Below are positions 1 to 11,545 of a stretch of 64,000 nucleotides of DNA, piece by piece. The notes beneath the pieces were generated by a model that was given only the letters and a program-made list of their open reading frames with translations, did not search any database and was not told the origin of the DNA. This DNA comes from Portulaca oleracea. Its lineage: Eukaryota > Streptophyta > Magnoliopsida > Caryophyllales > Portulacaceae. The stretch's first letter is position 1. Every line of letters begins with the position of its first letter. The stretch lies in contig CM055887.1 in the NCBI GenBank assembly GCA_029582165.1, forward strand, positions 17,593,190 to 17,657,189. The letters run 5' to 3'. A program made the translations under genes and the position numbers.

Positions 1-600
1 AAGGATAAATGCATGGGAAGGAACATACTACTATTTGCTATGGATTAAGGTTGTATTTTAGCCATTGGTATTGTGTTGATTTAGGGGCTTTGTCAGCTAT
101 AAGACATCCTGTTTTCTCAGTTTTAGGGTGTGTTTGTATTCAGCTATGTCTGTAGCGATCCTATGGGCTTGCAGCTTTGCTGTTAACGATAAAAAAATAG
201 ACGATACAATTTTCTCAAAATACTCCATACTTTGTAGTCCAAAATTGTTGAGGATTGAAAATTTCATTTGATGTAGCTTCCAAAATTCAAATTGTTTGTG
301 ATGCTAGTTAATTTTCTTTAACATTGAGGTTGAATTGTGAGTGTAACCGCTAATTGATTTCTTCCCTATTGTATAGTTTTTTCGAGTAAAATCTTTCTAT
401 CAATTTCGATGTGTGCCTAAATTATTAACGTTTGTGAATCTGACTGTTAATTTTCTTTCACATTGAGCTTGAATTGTGAGTGTAACTGGTGATTTATTTC
501 TTCCCTCTTGTACCATTTTTTTAGTACAATTTTTCTTAATGTCTACCTCTAACTGTCAAAATAGGTTAAAATTCATTTCAATTCATTGAGGGAGAAGTAA
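1..600. repeat. AT-rich stretch with a ~139-bp direct duplication
   Basis: No gene is visible. A segment beginning near 307 (GTTAATTTTCTTTMACATTGA in consensus) recurs near 446, so roughly 307-400 and 446-539 are diverged direct copies with an offset of about 139 bp. The rest is AT-rich and I cannot assign it. It may be the upstream part of the LTR-like sequence that follows. Confidence 0.55.
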
Positions 601-1285
601 AAAAGTTAAATATTTTCGCAAACAGATTAACTCAACCCACCATAACCAACTTTCAATAGATTTATTAAGTGGATGGAGCTTACTTATTTGACCCTCAAAG
701 TCCAAGACTTACAACATAATCATTTCTCAACATCATCACAAACTCAATCACAATCTCGATCACAATCACAATCACAATCACAATCACAATCACAATCACA
801 AACACATGGATGGACATCCATATCACAACACATGCACACACTTAACCCCGAGGAAGTAGCACTTATCAGGCCTCCTTGATCTCTTGACAACTCCCCTGTA
901 GGATACCACATTCAGGTCTTTGGAGACGTTGCCCGAACTCGCATTTAGTCTTGTTTGAATTATTAGTCATTTTAATACTCAACATAGTTCCCGTTTTAGT
1001 CAACCTACCCCAATTTCCAAAAATAGAAAAACCACGTATAAAGGACTATCCACATTTAATCACCTCAAAAGAACATAACTCAACATCCAAAATAGACAGT
1101 CAATTTACACCATAAAATCCCTTCGGGATGCAAATTTCAAAACGGCTTAAAAATTGACAAAACACTTAAAGTGCATCCCAGTGGGGATTTAGGACATAGA
1201 TATTACTTGGATATCTTCACTTCACTTCAACGAAGACACTTGAGCTCACTAAAAGGAGGCGCTCTAGATCATGCTTATAAATAGA
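600..1285 (-). repeat. Chromovirus-type LTR fragment, reverse orientation
   Basis: Read in reverse complement, this stretch matches the T7 LTR near 53090-53780. Shared landmarks are the CATCCCGAAGGGATTTTATG block, the AAATCCC(G/A)CTGGG(G/A)TGCACTTTAA block, the TTGTCAAGAGATCAGG block and the GGATGGACATCC block, in the same order. Similar T7 LTRs belong to a family with TGTAAAACCCC/GGGCGTTACA ends, so this is an inverted, partial relative. Neither terminal end of the LTR is visible here. No coding sequence is supported. Confidence 0.7.
736..811. repeat. (ACAATC)n hexanucleotide microsatellite
   Basis: The hexamer CACAAT is repeated about ten times, with slight decay at the left end (CTCGAT variants). 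It lies inside the inverted LTR fragment, where the related T7 LTR has a short GATTGT/GATTGA-rich stretch, so it has expanded locally. Confidence 0.85.
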
Positions 1286-1387
1286 ATAATTTTTATAATT
1301 AATGCGTGCTCTCAAAGTTATTCCAAGCAGACTATCATCTAAAGTTCATCGTCATGACGATCTTCTAGTCATCCAAAGCAACAAAAG

Positions 1388-2270
1388 TTGTTGCTATTGA
1401 CATCACCAACACAATCATTTGCCCCAGGAAAATCCGTTGCGTGTCATCTGCCTCGGGAAAATCTGTTGGGCATCATCCACATCGGAAAAATCCGATCCAC
1501 CTCGGGAAAATCCGTTGGCATCATCTACTTCGGAAAAATCCGATCTGCTTCGGGAAAGTTCGTTAGGCACCATGAATATTAGGAAAATTCGATCTACCTT
1601 GGGAAAATTTGTTGGGTATCATCAGTATCGGAAAAATCCGATCTGCCTCAGGAAAATCCATTGGGCGTCATCAATAGTAACATCGAAAAAGAAAGTTTGG
1701 ATCAACTGCAATCAATCTGTCAGACAGGTAATTCTCTATATCTCTGGCCAATGTTCAAAATGATCTAACATTCTACTTTGGTTTCTGTGCAGGGAACCAT
1801 CACCGACACCGGGAAAACCGGGACATCATCTTCTAGTTGTCATTAAAAGAACGCTGACATCCATCTTCAGGTTGCCATTAAAAGCGCACTGACAGCATCC
1901 ACCTTCCGGTCGCTGTGAAAAGAGCACCGATATCATCTTCCAGTTGACATCCATCTTCCGGGTCACCATTAAAAGAGCACCGACAGCATCCTCCTTCCGG
2001 TCCCCGTTAAAAGAGCACTGACATCATCTTCCAGCTTCCATTAAAAGAGCACCGACAGCATCCTTGTTCCGGTCACCGTTAAAAGATCACTGACATCATC
2101 TTCTAATTGTCATTAAAAGAGCGTTGACATCCATCTTCCAGTCGCCACCAACAATATCCACCTTCCGGCCGCCATTAAAAGCACAGACAGCATCCACCCT
2201 CCGGTCACCGTTAAAAGATCACCGACATCATTCATCCTGAAAAGTAAGAAAGACAATCAACACGTCAGGC
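1388..2270 (+). repeat. Two adjacent tandem arrays, 3' untranslated zone of a Tat-like element
   Basis: The first array (about 1420-1680) repeats CTCGGGAAAATCCGTTGG and ATCGGAAAAATCCGATC modules in alternating order, about 50 bp per double unit. The second (about 1800-2235) repeats a unit containing CCATTAAAAGAGCACCGACA and CATCTTCCGGT. The second array resembles the array of T5 at 57480-57965, which also precedes a polypurine tract and an LTR. I therefore read this as the tail of a degraded Tat-like element whose body lies left of the window or is deleted. Confidence 0.75.
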
Positions 2271-2302
2271 TACTTTGACCTTCGTCCTAGCCGGACTCAA
2301 TC

Positions 2303-2313
2303 AAAGTGGGGGG
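2303..2313 (+). other. Polypurine tract of the left Tat-like remnant
   Basis: AAAGTGGGGGG lies five bases before the LTR start TGTAGACATC. T5 has the equivalent AAAGTGGGGG before its 3' LTR at 58055, and the preceding phrase (TTCGTCCTA...CGGACTC) is shared as well. Confidence 0.75.
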
Positions 2314-2317
2314 TCTC

Positions 2318-2924
2318 TGTAGACATCAGATTTTGTACCAGTTATTTTAGATAAATTTTACATGTGCAATAAATTAGCATCCAAAAGTCAAAAGCCAAAA
2401 TACAAAAAGAAAACCCCCAAAATATACAAAAAAAAAACCATGCCATGTCATTAATCCGTGTAAGATAGCATTCAACCACATACCCTAATCCATGTATCCA
2501 TGCCACGTCATCAATCCATGTGAGATAGCATTCAACTACATCTCCTAATCCATGCATCCATGAAATCCCCACAATCAAGCACTCCCCTAATCTCTTCTTA
2601 TCCCATAATCAAATAACTTTAATGGGGGAATTATGATATTAAAGGAGCATGATTGGTGGATCATGTTTATTCCTTTCCATTCCATTACTTCCCTTCTTAC
2701 CTATAAATACCACTCATTTCACCACCAAAATCATCAACAATCATCATCAATTCTCCCCATCAACACTTCCACTCTCTCCCATTTCTATCTTAAAAATTAT
2801 TATTCTATCCTCATACAAAAGTTCTCAAGTGGGCACAGTATCAAGGTTCGTCGTCTCGAGTTTTCGCCCATTCTTCGTTGGTATTTGCAAGCAAGCAAGG
2901 TTTATCACTTTCGTTTATTATTTA
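2318..2924 (+). repeat. 3' LTR start of the left Tat-like remnant (truncated)
   Basis: The segment starts with TGTAGACATC directly after the polypurine tract, like the T4/T5 LTR start TGTAGACACC. A TATAAATA box lies at 2702-2709, where a retroelement promoter is expected. The segment is cut at about 2924, where a different LTR-like sequence begins, so no CA end is seen. The body sequence differs from the T4/T5 LTRs, so this is a related but separate family. Confidence 0.65.
2702..2709 (+). promoter_or_regulatory. LTR TATA box
   Basis: TATAAATA in the truncated 3' LTR, about 385 bp after the LTR start, followed by a C/T- and A/C-rich stretch typical of LTR transcription starts. Confidence 0.5.
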
Positions 2925-4200
2925 TGTCACGTCCCGAACTCATGGTATGAGAGACGCTCCACACCTGTAGGATCAAGTCCCACAGGCATGCAAGGATCAA
3001 AAGACAGAAATAGACCCAAGATACAAAATAGACTTAACTTGGAAAGGAATACCTGATTGAACAGTCAAACTATACTTAATTACACAGCGGATGTTACAAT
3101 AGAAAATAATGCTTCCAAAGTTACATAGCAACTAAATAAATAACAAAAGTCTCATTCCACAGAATCGTTGGCCCACTACGCTTCACTGCTAAACTCTAAT
3201 ACCATAAAAACTCGAACACTACCAAGAGGCGAAGAATCGCAACCTGAAAAAAAAAAGAAGATAAAGGGATGAGCTTGAAAGCCCAGTAAGTAGCATAACA
3301 CTCCTTTAGCTGGGTTGGACATGCAGGAAAAACATGCTAGGTCAGAGTTCACAATAAATACAAAACATAATATGACTGGGTTTTACAAACACTTTTCTTT
3401 GCTCAACTTCAAAATATACACAAATATTCACAAGTGATTTGCTAATCGAAAAATACAATATCAAAACTTAGCAGTCACAAACACAAAACACACTTTAGGG
3501 CTAAGGCCACTATTAGCCCAGTGGCATGGACAACAGAAACCACCACTAGCCCGGTGGCATGGGCAATAAAAACCACTATTGACCCAGTGGCAGGGCAACG
3601 AAAAATTGGGCGCAACGGAACACAGATACACATATCGGAACATACAAATCAATCGACAGGTCCAGTGCATACCTTAACTGGCTAAGGCAGAAGACATAGC
3701 CCAAACACAAACCAGTAACTTGGATAGCAAAACGCACAAACAATACCCAGTCAAGTAATTTCAAATAACAATAAATCAGACTTACAAAGTCATTTATCCA
3801 AAGAAGGTTCAAATAATTTAAATACCAAAACTATTATTTGAAACGTCTAATTTGCAAATAATTTAGTCAAAGTGTCACAAAACCTCACTTGATGTATAAA
3901 AGGTAAAATATAAACACAACTTAGAAAATTATGGTCAAAGGGATACTTTGTAAACAGACGTATTAATACGAAAACAATTCGACATTTCAAATATAATTAC
4001 AACCGAATATAATATATTTAAGCAATAACATGCAAACCCGATTTAACAAAAATAAAATTACGGAAAAAGGGAGGTTACAAAATAATACTTTTGGCACGAA
4101 GATGACTAAAGAAGTATCACAACACTTACCTGGAGTGGTAGACTTAGATAGTATGTTCGACAAATCAAGCCGCCTATAATGAATATGAGCCCTATCGATT
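2925..4200. repeat. Chromovirus-type LTR fragment
   Basis: It begins TGTCACGTCCCGAAC, a start of the kind found on chromovirus LTRs, and like the T6 solo LTR it has an (A/G)CAGCGGA block within the first 170 bp. Three ~33-bp tandem copies of CACTA(T/G)...CCCAGTGGCATGG occupy about 3502-3600. A matching right end is not clear, so I set the border only approximately. No credible ORF is present. Confidence 0.5.
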
Positions 4201-4677
4201 AGAACATATTTATACCAATTAATTGCCAACTCCATGAAAACTCCCTAGTAATATCCAATTTTTTAAATCCCCACTGTAACATCATTATCATAACCATACA
4301 GTCATCATCATCATTGGAGAATTAAATTCCCAGGCCCTTTTGTTGTTGTCGCATTACCTCTCCACAATTTATTTATGTCTCTGGTGGATCATCATCATCG
4401 TTTTTTTTCCTTATAGTTGTGTATACACTCTCCTTATTTCTTTCATAATTGACTTCTGGTTCCCTAAAATCTCCAACTTTATCATCATTATGTAAATAAA
4501 ATCATCACCATCCTTTTTACATCTATTACCGATTAATTAATCATTATTTGGTATCAACCCACTTATCCTTGCATTAATTTGTGACTAGGAAGATATAGAC
4601 GTCATAATAATTTATCAATTGACTATTTATACTCCCAACAACAAATCTGAATTGAAAGATGAAAGTAGAATACTAAC
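4201..4677. other. Unassigned AT-rich spacer with CAT/ATC-rich runs
   Basis: No gene is visible. Short runs of TCATCATCATC and T-tracts are present. It may be the continuation of either LTR fragment to the left. The last five bases, CTAAC, are the left TSD of T1. Confidence 0.4.
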
Positions 4678-5696
4678 TGTAGGAGGCAAAAATTTGTCGA
4701 CCAATTAAAAAATAACACGTGGAAAATAAATTAAATTTATTCGGCCAACTATTATCCGACACGTGTTAAATTAATTACGGTGGTCCATTTAATCGAATTA
4801 TAAATGGAAATGCATCCTGGCCAATAATATCATGACACGTGTCAAAGATGATGCAGAAAAATATTAATTATTTTTTATTTAAAATTAAAGGAATAATTAA
4901 TTAACTTGGGCACAAGCCCAAAGCCCAACTCAAACCCTAGGGGTTAAGCCTCCAGAGCCTATAAATAGGGGTCATTCCCCTTCATTTTGAACCCCCCCGG
5001 AGCTTCAGCAGTCAGCATTAAGAGGCTCCAGGAGATCAAACTGCCAGCGGCCTCCAGCTACCAAGCGTCAAGGATCGAAGTCTGCAGAAGATCAAGATCG
5101 AATCTCCAAGTGTTTGACACGTCTTGATCAAGAACAACAACGGAGTTCTTCATCAAGACACTCAGTAGTCTACCCCTTGGCATTCGACATTCTACACTCC
5201 AGTGGCTTCAGAAGATCAAACTACAAGCGACCTTCAGCTACCAAGCGCTAAGGACCAACGTCGGCTAATTCAACATCTTCTATTCTTCACATCAAAGACT
5301 GCAGTCATCTTCTTGGTCTGGTTCATCGACCGAGACCAAACACTCAAGCCCTCGCATCTAAGAACTTGAAGAACTGCAACCAACATTCAACCTGCAAACG
5401 GCCAACCTTCGAGCAGCCTCCAGCCACCAAGAACTAAGGAGATCAACGCTCAAGACCTTCAACTCAAGAACTGTTACAAAGTTCTTCAACTAGACCTGCA
5501 TTCGAGATCGAGATCGAGATCGAAATCAAGCGTTTGCGCCCTCGGCTCATCCAAATTTTAGGAGATCGAATCAGAGGACTATTTTGTTGTATTTATTACA
5601 GAGATTGTACCCGCATACATTTAAATATCAATACAAATTAATTTGTTTCTCAGTTTCCTATCTTTATTTATTTTAGACTCGAAATTTGTGATTACA
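4678..5696 (+). repeat. T1 5' LTR
   Basis: 1019 bp, TGTAGGAGG...GATTACA. It matches 37060-38066 throughout, including the TATA region and a 3' part that repeats CTCCAGCTACCAAGCG-type phrases three to four times. The TSD CTAAC precedes it. Confidence 0.93.
4960..4967 (+). promoter_or_regulatory. T1 5' LTR TATA box
   Basis: TATAAATA followed by AGGGGTCATTCCCC, conserved in the 3' LTR at 37342-37349. This marks the likely U3/R promoter of T1. Confidence 0.65.
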
Positions 5697-5700
5697 AATT

Positions 5701-5718
5701 TGGCACGCCCAGTGGGAC
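5701..5718 (+). other. T1 primer-binding site
   Basis: TGGCACGCCCAGTGGGAC lies four bases after the 5' LTR end, the usual place for a tRNA primer-binding site beginning TGG. I could not assign the tRNA with confidence. It differs from the tRNA-Asp type of T2/T3 and the tRNA-Arg type of T4/T5. Confidence 0.75.
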
Positions 5719-5779
5719 ATCTCTGCCTCTCATCTCTTTCTCCAAAAAGTTAAATTCGACCTTCGATCCAAGCGACGTG

Positions 5780-7924
5780 ATGGATGTCAACATGGAAGCA
5801 AAGATAGCTGAGCTGGAGGCTATGTTAAATTGGCTCGCCATGGAAAGTGAACAGAAAGACAAGATGATCAGCGAACAAAGAGAGCAGATCGCAAAACTGA
5901 TGAAGAAGATAGAGAAACGCCTGTGTCAATACTCCAATGAAGATTCTCACAAAGAGGAATCTGACAAAGAGTCTTCCAAAGGTGATGGTGATGGGGAAGA
6001 CAAGAAGAGTAACTCATCTTTAGAATCACTGACTGTGGAGCAGATTCAAAAGTTGGTGGCAAATGTAGTGCGGGCTCAAATCGGAGAGGGATCAAACAAG
6101 ACTCGCTTGTACACAAAGCTATACACGAAGAAGATTAACGCCCTTCGAATGCCGCAAGGATATCAACCCCAAAGTTCAATCAATTTGATAGGAAGGGTAA
6201 TCCTAAGCAGCACATCGCTCACTTCAACGAGACTTGTAGCAATGTCGACACGGAAGGAGATCGACTAGTCAAGCAGTTCGTTCGTTCTTTGAGAGGGATC
6301 ACATTCGACTGGTATACGGAGTTAGAGCCTGAATCTATTAACAGTTGGAAACAAATGGAGTATGAGTTTCTCAACAGATTCTACAACACTCAACGGGTTG
6401 TCAGCATGACAGAGTTGACAAACACTAAATAGTGGGAGGGCGAGCCAATACTCAAATACATCCATCGTTGGAGGGCTCTTAGTCTTGATGTAAGGATCGC
6501 CTCACCAAAGCTTCAGCTGTGGATATGTGCGCTCAAGGTATGCACTGGGATTTACTCTATGTCCTCAAGATGGTCAAGCCTAAAACCTTTCAGGAGTTGG
6601 CGTCCAAGGTACATGACATGGAGATAACCATCGCAAGTGGACAAGGAAGATCATTCGCTTCATCGGGATCCAAGAATGGCAATGTGTATAAGAAGAATGG
6701 CAAGTCATCAAAGGTTTCAACAGAGGAGTCCATGGCTATTTCAATGTGTGAGCCGGAGTGAATCTCTGCTAAACCCAAACCAAAAAGAAAGATAGTAAAT
6801 TCCTCTAAAGATGATGAAAGGAAGTGCCCTACGCTGATGGAGCTTCAAGAAAAGAAATACCCATTTCTAGACTCAGTCAACAACCTGTAGAGACAGGAGT
6901 TATCAAACTTCCACACCCAAAGAGGCCGGAAGAAGTGGGAAGAACTACCGATCCAAGATACTGTTGTTATCATAGGGTAGTCAGTCACCCTCTAGAGAAG
7001 TGTATTATTCTCAAGGAGAGAATCATGAGACTAGATGAAGATGGGCATATTATACTGGACTTGGATGACAACGTCGAGGCTAATTATGTTTTAGCAAAGC
7101 CGGTCCCGGCTGAAAGGAAGGAATTCTTGATGATTCAGTTTGGACGTCAAAAACCTGTTCCCCTTCCTGTGCTAGTCCATGCCTCTCAAGATGAGCCTAA
7201 GACTGAGCATGTTTTAGAAGTTCCTGATGGAGATGAAGAATGGATCATAGCCACTCAAAGGAAGGGCAGGGGCCAAAGTGAATCCAAACAACATCAACTC
7301 ATCAAAGTAAGCAACAAAGGAGAAGGAACAATCCTCAACCTTCGATGGAGAGGAAGAGGCTTGAAGTCATCATGAAACAAGAAGTGGGTTCAACTGAGTT
7401 GCATGAGCGAGGCCCTCGTGTTCCTGTCACGCTAGAGGAATACTTCCCGAAGGACTTCTTTAAAGAAGTTAACAATGTTGCAGCTGTGAACATGGTCTCC
7501 TGCTCCGAGATCGAAGAAGATGATAGTGAAGGAATGGAGTATCAGTCTAAGTCAAAGCTCTCTGTGTTTGATAGGTTAGGACGGTCAGCTTCCTGCAAAC
7601 AAGCATCTATCTTTGAGCGGTTAAGGTGTCGAGGAGAATGCAAAGCCTCGGTCTTCAGTATGATCAAGAATGGTTCGAGATCAAAGTCTTCTTGTCAAGG
7701 ATCAAACGAGTTGGAGAGGTTTCAAGCTCACTATCCCACCAGGAACAGAGCTCCGCATTCAGCCGCCTTGGAGTCATCAATGAAGTTCAAAGCACCATCT
7801 CATCTCGCATGAAGCGGTATTCAACATTAGAAGTAAAGACTGAAGGATCCCTTAGAGTGAAGAGATGCACTGTGATCCTCACCGGTCATCAAAGCAAGAT
7901 CGACTCTGACAAAGAGCTTGAATG
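5780..7924 (+). pseudogene. gag: T1 gag (Tat type), broken
   Basis: The product would be the nucleocapsid/capsid polyprotein that packages element RNA in virus-like particles. The N-terminus (5780-6120) is a predicted coiled coil rich in E, K and Q. The retrotransposon gag domain spans about 6140-6680, where the phrases HIAHFNETC, VKQFVRSLRG, FDWYTELEPESI and FLNRFYNTQ can be read. A zinc-knuckle-like CCYHR...HPLEKC follows near 6960-7000. The phrase TLEEYFPKDFF and a low-complexity C-terminus follow (7345-7925). The frame changes near 6165, 6495, 6780 and 7345, and an in-frame TAG lies near 6430, so no full protein can be made. No protease or polymerase follows. Assignment to the Tat/Ogre group rests on the gag phrases and on the arrays downstream. 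Confidence 0.82.
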
Positions 7925-8265
7925 AGAGGAGACACTTTCTTCTTCCCAAGTCAAAATCTAGGAAAGTGAAGATGTAGCTCCCGAGCAAGAGCCTAAACTG
8001 TTCACCAAAAAAAAAAAAGGATTTCATTTTCAGTTCATTTACACTTTAGTTCCTTTCAGTTTATCATTGTAATACTCCTGGCCCGCAAGAGTATAAACTG
8101 TGTACGGCTAAATTAATTAATAAATTTTCATTTCTTGATCTTTAAACTTGAACTACGTTTGGCCTGATCCTTATGGCTATCCTACCCCTTAAGGTATGTA
8201 GGCAATTTGGGTCTAGACCCAAATACAGTCATACTCAGACCAAAAAAAAAAAAAAAAATTCATCC
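7925..8265 (+). other. T1 spacer between gag and tandem array
   Basis: No ORF. It holds A-runs at 8008-8019 and 8241-8256 and the phrase TTTGGCCTGATCCTTATGGC...GGTATGTAGGCA, a non-coding stretch I associate with Tat/Ogre elements downstream of coding sequence. It appears joined directly to gag, consistent with deletion of pol. Confidence 0.5.
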
Positions 8266-8269
8266 TAGG

Positions 8270-9250
8270 TTACCAAATTTTGAAGACTTTCCTGGTCAAC
8301 AAACTCTAAGACTTTCAAGTCAACAAACTTTAAGGACTAACAAGTTAGCAAATTCAAGACTCACTAGTCAAAGTTCAAGATTTTCAAGTCAAAGACTCTC
8401 AAGTTGTACAAGCAGAGCTCACAAGTCCAAACCCAAAGCTTTCACGTCACACTCTCAAGTCACTAAAGTTAAAAACTCCCAAGTCAAAATTGAAGACTTT
8501 TAAGTCAAGGACTCCTAAGTCAATTAAATAAAAGACTCTCAGGTCACTAGATTCACCAACTTCCAAGTCAATGAAAATTAAAGACTTCCAAGTCAACAAA
8601 AAATTCAAGACTTTCAAATCAACAAACCTCAAGACTCTTATGTCATCAAGTCCCTTGACTCCCAAGTCAACAACAAGACAAAGACTTCCAAGTCAGTCAA
8701 ACTCTCGCATCAACATATCTCCTGACTCCCATGTCGACAAAATGAATGATTCACAAGTCATCGAAATTCAAATTAACAAAATGAAAGGACTCACAAGTCA
8801 AGATCTCGACTTCCAAGTTAGTAAACTTCAAGATTCCCAAGTCAACGATGCATAAGGCTCTCACTTCAGTAAATCTAAAGACTTCTATGCCAACAATCTT
8901 TAAAACATCAAAATTCAAGACTTTTAAGTTGATAAAATTCAAGATTACCAAGTCATTAAAATCAAGACTTGCATGTGAGGAAAATCAAGTACTACCAAGT
9001 CGCTTAAGAAAAAGACTCTCAGGTCATCCCTGACAGAAGATTCACAAGTTCACGATTCTCAAATCAAAATGAATGACTCATACGTCAATAAAATTCAATG
9101 ACTCACAAGTCAACAAGATGCAAGACTCCCAAGTCAAAACAGGCAAAGACTGACAAATCAATACGAGACTCTTAAATCAGTAAAGTGAATAGGTCACACA
9201 CGTAAGACTCCAAAGTCGACAAGGTTAAAGGCTTCTAAGTCATCGAAATT
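8270..9250 (+). repeat. T1 degenerate short tandem array (AAGTCAA / AAGACT units)
   Basis: About 1 kb of irregular 20-30-bp units built from AAGACT(C/T), CCAAGTCAA and (C)AACAAA(A/T)TTCA. I count well over thirty diverged copies by eye. Long ORFs on both strands here are by-products of the repeat (they read as VNK/QVN or DLKVLNF strings) and are not genes. Confidence 0.85.
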
Positions 9251-9756
9251 GTGGGATTTCAAGTCACGCTATGGCATGCTAGGATTTTCATGTCGGTGGT
9301 CCACTCCAAGTCGATGTCGTCAATGGTGTAGTCCTCGTATTGGTTGACAACCTCCCTTAAGCATGCATCGTGGCGGCATCCTAGTCGTGTTGACTGACTT
9401 CTGCTCCAATATGGCGTCATCCTCCTTCACTTATACAGCATACTCCTTTTGCTAAGTGATAGACTCTATTAAGTTAGCGACTTTAACGTCTCATTTAGAG
9501 TGGATGTTGGGGGCAAACTAGCAGGCAATGTCCTCATGTCCTTCCATGACGCTCACAACCGAGAAAATGCTTAGTTGGCTTGTCATGAATCTTCAGAAGA
9601 AAGTCTGGTGGCTCATCATGGCTCGATGGAGAATTCAAGTTCGCTTTTCATAGCCCGGTGACGGTGGAAAGTCTAGGAGTAGTAAGCCAGGCGATGACGC
9701 TGTCGACCCAGTTGGTTCTGAAAAGAGACACCTCAAGATGTCTAATACATCATAAC
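9251..9756 (+). other. T1 region between the short array and the T2 insertion
   Basis: No credible gene. The last part (about 9655-9756) contains GATGACGCTGTCGACCCAG, the first visible copy of the ~100-bp array that resumes at 30896, so it is the left flank of that array. Confidence 0.6.
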
Positions 9757-9761
9757 GTCAC

Positions 9762-11513
9762 TATTAGTCGAGTGGTTTGTAAGACCACGGTTTTGTCATT
9801 CTTCCACAAGGAGCTAGGGGCCTTAGCTGCAACTAGTTGACTCTAGGTATGGTTTATGATCATGAAAGGATGATAGAATTTAGGGTAAAAATAGCACAAA
9901 CACATTATGTTCAGTCAAAAAGGGGAAACAATGGGTGTCGGGAGACTTTCGGGATGCAAATGGGAATGAGGAAGTGGGTTTCGCAATAAGAGAGTAACGA
10001 GAAAGAAAAATCAAATGGTAATTCCGTTAGAAAATACCCACCGGGCTTCCTCTTTCAAGGATAGTCCAGATTAACTTCCCCAAAATCCATTGACAGACCC
10101 GGGAAAGTTAATAGAACGGAATTTCCTAGTTAGTTTCTATTCGCTTTCACGAACTAGAATACTAACTATCCTAATTCCTACCTTCCAACAAGCATTGAAT
10201 GTATTCGGGATGCTTTCGCGTACATCTCACTTGAGGGAAGGATAGGATTAGGAAGTTGATTTCCTAACTAGTTACTCACTAATATTGCTAACAAAAACCT
10301 AATCACCCATTCACACCCTTAATATCTCCCTAACCTATTAAGGTTCTAGCCATTAAACATCCTAACTATCATGATAATAACATCAACAACTTCATTCATG
10401 CTTAAAAGAGTGAACAAGATTACAATGAACATTCAACAATACCAATAATAATAAAAACAGAGATTAATAAATAAGCAATAAATTAGAGAGAGAAAGGTTA
10501 AGAAATGCTCACTGATTGTGATGACAAGGGAGAAAACTTCAGAATAATAAAGCTCCAATGCTCCAAAGTTGAGAATAATCTTCAAAATTCTAATAAAAAT
10601 CAAGAGAATCCAATACAAGAACCAATAACCTCAGCAAAGATCTTCCTTAATCACTCTAATCTAAAGCTTAAAATGTGATAAAATGTGCTAAAGTATCATA
10701 AAAGATAGATTAAAGCTGCCTCTAGATGATATCCAGCTTAAATGACCTAAAATACATTAAATAGTAAACTAGGTTGTTACTCAAAACTCATCATTTTACA
10801 CAACAGACAAAACTGTCCCGCAGGGGACCGTCGTCACGGTCAAGGTGACCGTCGTCACGGTCAAGGTGACCGTCGTCACGGTCAAGGTGACCGTGGTCAC
10901 GGTCAAGCGTAAGGCAGGTGATTCTTGTCTTCGCTTCGCATCACCGTGGGCACGGTTCCCATGCACCGTGGGCACGATCTAGGCGATTTAGGGCTGACAA
11001 CTTTTCGCTCCTTCGCACCGCCGTGGCTACGATCATGGGAGACCGTGGCCACGGTCTTGTTCAGCCAGCTTCTTCCTTGGGCAGGGTAAAGATCTCACAG
11101 TGGCTACAGTCAGAGTGACCATCACCACGGTCTGTCTCGGGTGGCAAGGTTTCTTCCTTAGCCTTGGCTCAATCACACTGTGGCTACGGTCAAGGTGACC
11201 GTGGCCACGATCTATCTCGGCCACAAGATTCTTCAGAGTGCTCTTCAACCGTTGTTTCTGCTTCCGTTGCCTCTCGACATGACCGACCCTTCTAATTCGC
11301 TGCCTTTGACACGACCAGGGCTCAGGAAATCTTGAGGAATTTCGAGATTCCCAAGATGGGTGCAAAATTGGCCCATTTAGAATCGTTTTGAGTGACAACT
11401 TCGGAAACTACAAAAGTAACCAAAACGCATTAAAAGTTATTGAAACAAGCTACGAAACAAGACAAAAGCCTAAGGATTTAGGCGGTATTTAGACACGAAA
11501 TCGGGTCTAAACA
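9762..11513 (-). repeat. T2 3' LTR
   Basis: 1752 bp. On the minus strand it runs from TGTTTAGACC to CTAATA (the terminal CA is mutated to TA). It is longer than the partner (1686 bp) because of extra palindrome units near 10825-10900 and a ~35-bp segment near 11455 missing from the other LTR. Many differences are CG-to-TG/CA changes. Confidence 0.92.
10825..11210. repeat. T2 3' LTR palindrome array (GACCGTGGCCACGGTC family)
   Basis: About ten copies of a 16-bp palindrome-like motif. The left end holds three successive copies of a 21-bp unit, GACCGTCGTCACGGTCAAGGT. Several copies have lost CG dinucleotides (ACGATC, ACAGTC, ACCATC) compared with the 5' LTR array. Confidence 0.85.
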
Positions 11514-11545
11514 CCCCCCCACACTTAAACCTTTGCTCGTCCCGA
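11514..11545 (-). other. T2 terminal polypurine tract and stem-loop
   Basis: On the minus strand, TTTAAGTGTGGGGGGG ends at the 3' LTR start, giving the plus-strand primer site. Immediately upstream, TTTGCTCGGGACGAGCAAA forms a perfect 8-bp stem with a 3-base loop. The pair recurs as a module near 12787-12835. Confidence 0.8.

Noticed and set aside
673..879. Small ORF rich in SQ repeats
   Set aside because: It is the translation of an ACAATC microsatellite inside an inverted LTR fragment.
4355..4365. Right end and TSD (ATTTA) of the LTR fragment that starts at 2925
   Set aside because: The 5-mer is common in AT-rich DNA and the preceding bases do not resemble a chromovirus LTR end.
8207..9033. 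Several ORFs on both strands (for example 8207-8503 and 8447-8665)
   Set aside because: They only exist because the tandem unit length keeps frames open; the products are repeat strings.
8270..9250. CRISPR-like array
   Set aside because: Unit lengths and spacing are irregular, there are no conserved repeats with unique spacers and no cas genes, and the context is a plant retroelement.
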